Part shown: piece by piece, positions 5,951 through 10,724 of the stretch
How the letters are laid out: each line of letters opens with the position of its first letter
Position numbering within the stretch: the first letter of the stretch is position 1
Assembly (NCBI GenBank): GCA_026197015.1
Contig: JAPHRB010000007.1
Span: 1-10,724 of the forward strand
Length of the DNA stretch: 10,724 bases
Origin: Gammaproteobacteria bacterium
GTDB taxonomy: Bacteria; Pseudomonadota; Gammaproteobacteria; SZUA-229
Reading direction: 5' to 3'
Notes under the pieces: generated by a model
Seen by the model: only the letters and a program-made list of their open reading frames with translations
What the model was told of the DNA's origin: nothing
Database searches by the model: none
Position numbers and translations under genes: made by a program

Positions 5951-7255
5951 ATGAATAAACCGACTACTCCGTCTGTCAACCCGTTTCGTATTAATCTTCA
6001 GCAACAAAAAAAGCGCGCTAAAGAGTTATTAAAAACTGCTCATACTCAAGATGCTGCTGCCAATTTACGTTTTATAAACTCTCATCCTGACTTTAAAGAT
6101 ATAGCGCCGCCTCTTGAAACTATGAAATTAAGTGATGCTCAACTGGTTATTGCGCGTGAGTTCGGTTTAGCCAGCTGGGCAAAACTAAAAACACATATCC
6201 TTGACATGGCTCAGGCAGTAAAAGCGATAGACTCAGATGTTATAAAACCAGATGCTGATTACTCTACTCTGCATATTCGCTGCGGTACAGATTTACAAAC
6301 TACATTACCTAATGCGGGATTTATCGGTGACTTTCTTGAATACACAGATCCATATAGTCAGGGTCCGATCATTCACGATGATAATTTTTTAACGAAACGA
6401 ATCAAATTCTTACATGAATCATTTACTCATATTTTAAATATGAGTGCTGAAGAGACAAAACAACGTTATGAAGAATCTCACTTTAAGTTAACAAAGGCAG
6501 CTGAAACATATAAACGTATTGTATTATGGTTTGAACACGACAGCTTTGATCAGTTAATTTTAGCCAGATTGCTTGCCTATTTTGAGGAATCTGGATCACC
6601 TGAAAAACTGGAACTTATTTCAATTAACCATTTCCCGGGCTCTGTTCGGTTTATTGGCCTTGGACAGCTACCTGTTGAAGCAATTCGAATGATATGGTCT
6701 CAGAGAAAAGCCGTTAATCAACAGCAATTAGAGCTCGCTAAAAAATTATGGCAAGCTCTTGGCATGGACACACCTGAAAATTTGTTAGACATTATAAATT
6801 CTAAAGAGATTCATCACTTACCTGATATGCATGACGCATTACAACGACACATTCAGGAACTCCCTTCTCGATTTAATGGTTTGAGCCTTACTGAACACCT
6901 GAGTCTTGAAATTCTCAATCAACACAGCATGACTGCAGCTATGTTATTTAAAAAACTCATGCTGGAATATGATCCTCTGCCCTGGCTGGGAGATGGCATG
7001 TACTGGTTTATTCTAGAATCAATGATGCAGGTTTCAGCACCTGTTTTTGATATTTCAAAAGCAGACTTACAACAAGCCTGGCCTGAACGGACCTTAAGCA
7101 TTACTCAAACAGGAAGAAATGTTCTTTCTGGAAAGCAGGACTGGTTATCATTAAAACCACCCGCCAGATATTTAGGGGGTATACATATTCAAAGCGATCA
7201 GCCATGTTGGCACTGGCACAAGGAAACTGGCAACTTAAGAATAAGTGTATTTTAA
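5951..7255 (+). CDS. DUF1835-family protein with N-terminal helical module (434 aa)
   Basis: Residues 11-84 form an alpha-helical module (NLQQQKKRAKELLKTAH, then LSDAQLVIAREFGLASWAKLK) of the type commonly found before ankyrin repeats or at the start of uncharacterised bacterial proteins. Residues about 106-245 carry DUF1835: LHIRCGTDLQTTL, FLEYTDPYSQGPI (128-140) and WFEHDSFDQLILARLL (193-208). The C-terminal third holds the linked helical region: LTEHLSLEIL, YDPLPWLGDGMYW (340-352), then TQTGRNVLSGKQDWLSL and RYLGGIHI (407-413). No membrane segment or signal peptide is present. The function of DUF1835 is unknown; its small nucleotide-like fold is not enough to infer a reaction. It is transcribed divergently from the VOC gene, with its own promoter and structured leader. 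ATG start with AAAAGG 9 nt upstream. Confidence 0.82.
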   Translation: MNKPTTPSVNPFRINLQQQKKRAKELLKTAHTQDAAANLRFINSHPDFKDIAPPLETMKLSDAQLVIAREFGLASWAKLKTHILDMAQAVKAIDSDVIKPDADYSTLHIRCGTDLQTTLPNAGFIGDFLEYTDPYSQGPIIHDDNFLTKRIKFLHESFTHILNMSAEETKQRYEESHFKLTKAAETYKRIVLWFEHDSFDQLILARLLAYFEESGSPEKLELISINHFPGSVRFIGLGQLPVEAIRMIWSQRKAVNQQQLELAKKLWQALGMDTPENLLDIINSKEIHHLPDMHDALQRHIQELPSRFNGLSLTEHLSLEILNQHSMTAAMLFKKLMLEYDPLPWLGDGMYWFILESMMQVSAPVFDISKADLQQAWPERTLSITQTGRNVLSGKQDWLSLKPPARYLGGIHIQSDQPCWHWHKETGNLRISVF

Positions 7256-7313
7256 AGATGACTTATTATAGGGTATGATTCAATCACTGAAATCAAATTA
7301 CCACATAATATTT

Positions 7314-7319
7314 GAGGAA
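7314..7319 (+). promoter_or_regulatory. Ribosome binding site placing the SulP start at 7323
   Basis: GAGGAA lies just before the ATG at 7323 (5 nt from the GAGG core). An earlier in-frame ATG at 7275 has only AGGG one base away, too close to serve, and would add 16 residues outside the family alignment. Confidence 0.7.
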
Positions 7320-7322
7320 TTG

Positions 7323-9092
7323 ATGCTTAAAAAACTTTTTCCATTTTTAAACTGGATACATGAGCTAAAAGATCCTCAAATTTTCCGCGCTGATTTAATT
7401 GCCGGGCTAACTGTCGCACTCGTATTAATTCCACAATCAATGGCCTATGCCACTCTAGCCGGTTTACCCGAAGTTTATGGTTTATACATTGCTTTTGTGC
7501 CGGTTTTTGTCGCTGCTTTATGGGGCTCATCTCGACAGCTTGGCACCGGGCCGGTTGCAGTAGTCTCAACCATGACAGCCACCATTTTGACGCCGGTTGT
7601 TATCTCAATGCTCGCCCCCGGTTATACTCAGGAAGAGTTTATGGCCCTGTTTATACCAACAGCCATGTTTTTAACCCTGTTGGTTGGTATTTTTCAATTT
7701 TTTCTTGGTCTTTTTAGACTGGGTGCCATCGTTAACTTTTTGTCTCACCCGGTTATTGTTGGATTTACCAATGCTGCCGCCTTATTTATCGGACTGACTC
7801 AAATATCAAAAATTTTCGGTGTTGATATGCCAGGTGGTGCAAGTGACCATTTTCTAACAGTCCGTATCTGGGGTGTTGTACAGAATCTGCAGCAGACGCA
7901 TATAGCTACTTTAATAATGGGTATAACAACCTTTGCCATATTAATTGGAATGAAACGTTATCTGCCTAGATACCCCGGCGTACTGGTTGCTGTTGTAAGC
8001 ACCACTGTTGCCAGTTACCTGATGAACTTTGAAGACATGGGTGGTAAAGTTGTCGGTACAATTCCCGAAGGTTTGCCCGGCTTTCAGATGCCCGCATTCA
8101 GTTACGATGCCTTTTCCAGCCTGTTATTAGGTGCAATCATTATATCACTGGTGGGTTTTATGGAAGCTATATCTATTGCAAAAGCTATGGCCGCAAGAAC
8201 CAGAGACCGGGTGAGCCCTAATCAGGAACTCATTGGACAAGGCTTAGCTAATGTCGCGGGTAGTTTTTTCCAGTCATATCCCGCATCCGGCTCATTCTCA
8301 CGTTCAGCAGTAAACCTGAACGCAGGTGCCAAAACCGGTTTTTCTTCTGTGGTTACGGCAGCGCTTGTTTTACTTACCTTATTATTTTTAACACCTTTAC
8401 TTTACCATTTACCAAAAGCGACTCTGGCGGCTGTTGTTATTATGGCGGTATTTGGTTTAATTAATATTAAAGCGGTTAAACACATCTGGTTATCCAGCAA
8501 GCATGATGGTGTTGCTGCCATTGTCACCTTTCTGGCAACTATTTTTTCTGCACCGCAGCTTGACCACGGCATTATGATCGGTGCTGCATTGGCGGTTGGT
8601 TTATATTTATACCGTACCATGCAACCTCGTGTAGCTTTACTTGGTCGTTATAAAGATGGCACGCTTCGCGATTTAAACGTACATAAAGATTTACCCATTG
8701 ATAATAATATAATAGCCGTGCGTTTTGATGGCTCGTTATATTTTGCCAATGTATCTTACTTTGAAGATGCAATGTTAAAAGCTGTTGCTGATCATCCGAG
8801 CGCTAAATACTTATTAGTCGTAGGTGATGCAATAAATCAGATAGACGCATCCGGTGAAGAGGTTCTTCATCATCTGGTAGAAAGACTGGCAGAGAACAAT
8901 GTAACCGTCGTTTTCAGCGGTCTAAAACGACAAATTCTACAGGTGCTTCGTGCCACTGGCTTAAATAACATTATTGGTGAACAACACATATTTCCGAATG
9001 AGGATATGGCATTTGATGCGATGTATGACATGTTGGGTCTAAGCGCAGCTGGAAAATACTGCCCTCTAAAAAAGCAGGAAGTTTTAATATAA
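7323..9092 (+). CDS. SulP family sulfate permease with STAS domain (589 aa)
   Basis: An inner-membrane anion transporter of the SulP/SLC26 family, probably H+-coupled uptake of sulfate or a related anion. The signature region is complete: IPQSMAYATLAGLPEVYGLY (36-55), then LWGSSRQLGTGPVAV (67-80) of helix 3. The membrane domain extends to about 430; FMEAISIAKAMAARTRDR (279-296) and QELIGQGLAN (301-310) mark the transport core, with Glu281 at the ion-coupling position. SGSFSRSAVN (322-331) is the conserved helix 10 motif. The cytoplasmic STAS domain (about 462-575) has AVRFDGSLYFAN, and IDASGEE (507-513), where Ser510 sits at the site phosphorylated in anti-sigma-antagonist relatives. Length is usual for the family. 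It starts 67 bp after the DUF1835 gene and ends at a strong terminator. Substrate is not proven by sequence. Confidence 0.93.
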   Translation: MLKKLFPFLNWIHELKDPQIFRADLIAGLTVALVLIPQSMAYATLAGLPEVYGLYIAFVPVFVAALWGSSRQLGTGPVAVVSTMTATILTPVVISMLAPGYTQEEFMALFIPTAMFLTLLVGIFQFFLGLFRLGAIVNFLSHPVIVGFTNAAALFIGLTQISKIFGVDMPGGASDHFLTVRIWGVVQNLQQTHIATLIMGITTFAILIGMKRYLPRYPGVLVAVVSTTVASYLMNFEDMGGKVVGTIPEGLPGFQMPAFSYDAFSSLLLGAIIISLVGFMEAISIAKAMAARTRDRVSPNQELIGQGLANVAGSFFQSYPASGSFSRSAVNLNAGAKTGFSSVVTAALVLLTLLFLTPLLYHLPKATLAAVVIMAVFGLINIKAVKHIWLSSKHDGVAAIVTFLATIFSAPQLDHGIMIGAALAVGLYLYRTMQPRVALLGRYKDGTLRDLNVHKDLPIDNNIIAVRFDGSLYFANVSYFEDAMLKAVADHPSAKYLLVVGDAINQIDASGEEVLHHLVERLAENNVTVVFSGLKRQILQVLRATGLNNIIGEQHIFPNEDMAFDAMYDMLGLSAAGKYCPLKKQEVLI

Positions 9093-9109
9093 GATCAATA
9101 TAACTGTTC

Positions 9110-9149
9110 AAAAAAGTCATATACATTACTGATGTATATGACTTTTTTT
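9110..9149 (+). terminator. Rho-independent terminator after the first SulP gene
   Basis: A perfect 17-bp inverted repeat, with GTCATATACAT (9116-9126) pairing with ATGTATATGAC (9132-9142) and flanking A6/T6, leaves a 5-nt loop TACTG. Seven T residues follow the core stem (9143-9149). It begins 18 bp after the SulP stop. Because the A-run mirrors the T-run it could work on either strand. It separates the two SulP genes into different transcription units. Confidence 0.85.
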
Positions 9150-9248
9150 ACTTGCGATAAAAAAAATAAATAAAGCATCCTGCTCTATACTTATCAGAAG
9201 TAAATATAAAAATTATTAAATAACATTTATTTAACTTAAAAATTCATT

Positions 9249-10724
9249 ATGAACTACGTCAACGGCTTACATTTCAATAATATTCGTGGTGACATCTATG
9301 GCGGGCTTACAGCTGCTGTGGTTGCGCTTCCTCTTGCTATGTCGATGGGTGTTGCTTCCGGGGTTGGGGCCATAGCTGGCATGTATGGCGCCATTTTTGT
9401 GGGATTTTTTGCAGCCCTTTTTGGCGGTACACCCTCACAGATTTCTGGCCCTACTGGCCCTATGACTGTCGTTATGGCAGCCATTTTTATTCAATATACC
9501 GGCATGTTTCCGAATGACCCCGCACAGGGTATTACACTTGCCTTTACCGTAGTTGTGCTGGGCGGTCTGTTTCAAATAGCTTTTGGTTTACTTAAATTTG
9601 GAAAATATATCGAGTTAGTGCCACATCCAGTAGTCTCCGGTTTTATGTCGGGTATTGGGATCATCATAATTCTATTACAGTTTGCCCCACTACTTGGACA
9701 CGCTGCCGACTCAAACCCATTACATGCAGCTCAGTCTATACCTTCTTATATTAGCCAGTTTGAACTGAACTCATTATTTCTTGGTCTAATTGCACTAGTC
9801 GTGGTTTATAGTGTACCTGCCTTTATACCCAAATTGAATCAATTGGTACCCTCGCCTCTACTTGCACTTATCATTGGAACCGTTTCTTATATTGTTTTTT
9901 TTACTGAAGGCAGCACACCAATTATTGGCGATATTCCTACCGGATTTCCCGATTTCCATTTTCCCGTTATAGACAGCACTTTGTTTTTGCAGATGGTTAC
10001 ATCAAGTCTTACTCTGGCAGGTCTGGGTGCCATTGATTCTCTGCTCACCTCATTAGTTGCTGACAATGTAACTCGTAGCCAGCACAAACCCGACCGTGAA
10101 CTTATTGGTCAAGGTATTGGTAATACCATTGCAGGACTATTTGGTGGTTTACCCGGTGCTGGTGCAACAATGCGAACTGTCGTAAATGTAAAAGCGGGAG
10201 GTCGTACACCGATTTCTGGTGCATTACACAGTGTCATTTTATTAATTATTGTATTAGGTGCCGGTAGTCTGGCAAGTGACATACCAAAAGCCGTACTCGC
10301 GGGTATTTTAATTAAGGTTGGCACCGATATTATTGACTGGAAATATCTTAAACGAATTAAGTATGCGCCCCGTGCTGGTGTATTCATTATGTTTAGCGTA
10401 TTAATAATTACGGTAACGATTGACTTATTACTGGCCTTTGCGATTGGCATGATAATCGCCAGTTTTTTGTTTATGCATCGTATAACTGAAATGCAAATTA
10501 AACATATGCGCCCCATAACTAAACCCACCGATGAAATTTTGCTAAGTAATGATGAAAATGAAATATTATTAAAAACTGATAATAAAATATTACTATTCCA
10601 CTTAAGTGGTGCATTAAGTTTTACAGCAGCGAAAGCTTTAATCAGATCCCATGCCAGTGTCCCGAATTACCAGATTATGATACTCGATCTAACTGAAGTG
10701 CCTGTAATAGACTTCACTATTACC
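9249..10724 (+). CDS. BicA-like SulP transporter, probable Na+/bicarbonate symporter (partial, 492 codons seen)
   Basis: An inner-membrane anion transporter running off the right edge inside its STAS domain. The N-terminus (LHFNNIRGDIYGGLTAAVVA) and the next stretch (AALFGGTP, then SGPTGPMTVV, 64-75) align without gaps to cyanobacterial BicA as I recall it, including Thr69 of the anion site. IDSLLTSLVADNVTRS (262-277) keeps Asp263 and Thr267, equivalent to the sodium-site Asp258 and Thr262 of BicA, unlike the Glu of the preceding SulP. RELIGQGIGN (283-292), GGLPGAGATMRTVVN (299-313) and VGTDIIDWKYLKR (357-369) are equally BicA-like. The STAS domain begins near 445 (ILLFHLSGALSF) and continues to ILDLTEVPVIDFT. 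The ATG lacks a clear Shine-Dalgarno. Bicarbonate as substrate is inference; sulfate or another anion is possible. Confidence 0.88.
   Translation, partial: MNYVNGLHFNNIRGDIYGGLTAAVVALPLAMSMGVASGVGAIAGMYGAIFVGFFAALFGGTPSQISGPTGPMTVVMAAIFIQYTGMFPNDPAQGITLAFTVVVLGGLFQIAFGLLKFGKYIELVPHPVVSGFMSGIGIIIILLQFAPLLGHAADSNPLHAAQSIPSYISQFELNSLFLGLIALVVVYSVPAFIPKLNQLVPSPLLALIIGTVSYIVFFTEGSTPIIGDIPTGFPDFHFPVIDSTLFLQMVTSSLTLAGLGAIDSLLTSLVADNVTRSQHKPDRELIGQGIGNTIAGLFGGLPGAGATMRTVVNVKAGGRTPISGALHSVILLIIVLGAGSLASDIPKAVLAGILIKVGTDIIDWKYLKRIKYAPRAGVFIMFSVLIITVTIDLLLAFAIGMIIASFLFMHRITEMQIKHMRPITKPTDEILLSNDENEILLKTDNKILLFHLSGALSFTAAKALIRSHASVPNYQIMILDLTEVPVIDFTIT

Noticed and set aside
7275..7322. Upstream ATG extending the first SulP protein by 16 residues
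   Set aside because: Its only purine-rich stretch is one base from the ATG, while the internal ATG at 7323 has GAGGAA at proper distance and gives the usual SulP N-terminus.
9152..9191. Promoter for the BicA-like gene from TTGCGA (9152) and TATACT (9186-9191)
   Set aside because: The spacing is 28 bp, too long for a sigma70 promoter; TATACT alone is not enough in this AT-rich gap.
9887..10528. Long open frames antisense to the BicA-like transporter
   Set aside because: They are shadows of the SulP reading frame, which has continuous family similarity over the same bases.

Overview
The window is one contiguous stretch of AT-rich chromosomal DNA (roughly 35-40% G+C by eye). It most likely comes from a gammaproteobacterium, probably aquatic or marine. 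This rests on a YaeQ protein, a DUF2007/zinc-ribbon protein next to a small membrane protein, a CzcD-type cation exporter and two SulP anion transporters. No ribosomal RNA or species marker is present, so the genus cannot be fixed. I see no tRNA, CRISPR array, integrase, transposase or phage gene; it looks like housekeeping and accessory chromosome rather than an island.

Layout, left to right. At 1-195 there is a very short open frame with a strong ribosome site, interrupted by a TGA. At 196-1737 a GT4-like glycosyltransferase and a small antibiotic-biosynthesis-monooxygenase-fold protein form a two-gene operon. At 1899-3212 a cation diffusion facilitator is followed 21 bp later by an unknown four-helix membrane protein. 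At 3492-4651, on the same strand, lie yaeQ, a two-helix membrane protein and a DUF2007 protein with a RanBP2-type zinc finger; the last two overlap by ATGA. Two genes on the minus strand follow: an unknown membrane protein (4665-5123) and a VOC/glyoxalase-fold protein (5353-5709). Divergent from the latter is a DUF1835-family protein (5951-7255), preceded by a good sigma70-like promoter and a leader that can fold into a three-way junction. The right third holds two SulP transporters in tandem (7323-9092 and 9249 to beyond the edge), separated by a strong hairpin terminator.

Functional themes. The two SulP transporters are not recent duplicates. The first has the usual sulfate-permease layout, with a Glu at the ion-coupling position of helix 8. 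The second aligns nearly without gaps at its N-terminus with the cyanobacterial Na+/bicarbonate transporter BicA and keeps the Asp and Thr of the BicA sodium site, so it is best read as a bicarbonate-uptake candidate cut off by the window edge. The other genes cover metal efflux (CDF), small-molecule or stress chemistry (ABM, VOC) and several conserved proteins of unknown function.

The best leads for something undescribed are the structured leader before the DUF1835 gene (5800-5950), the BicA-like protein in a probably non-cyanobacterial host, and the overlapping pair of membrane protein and DUF2007 zinc-finger protein. I found no clear multi-gene defence or biosynthetic system.
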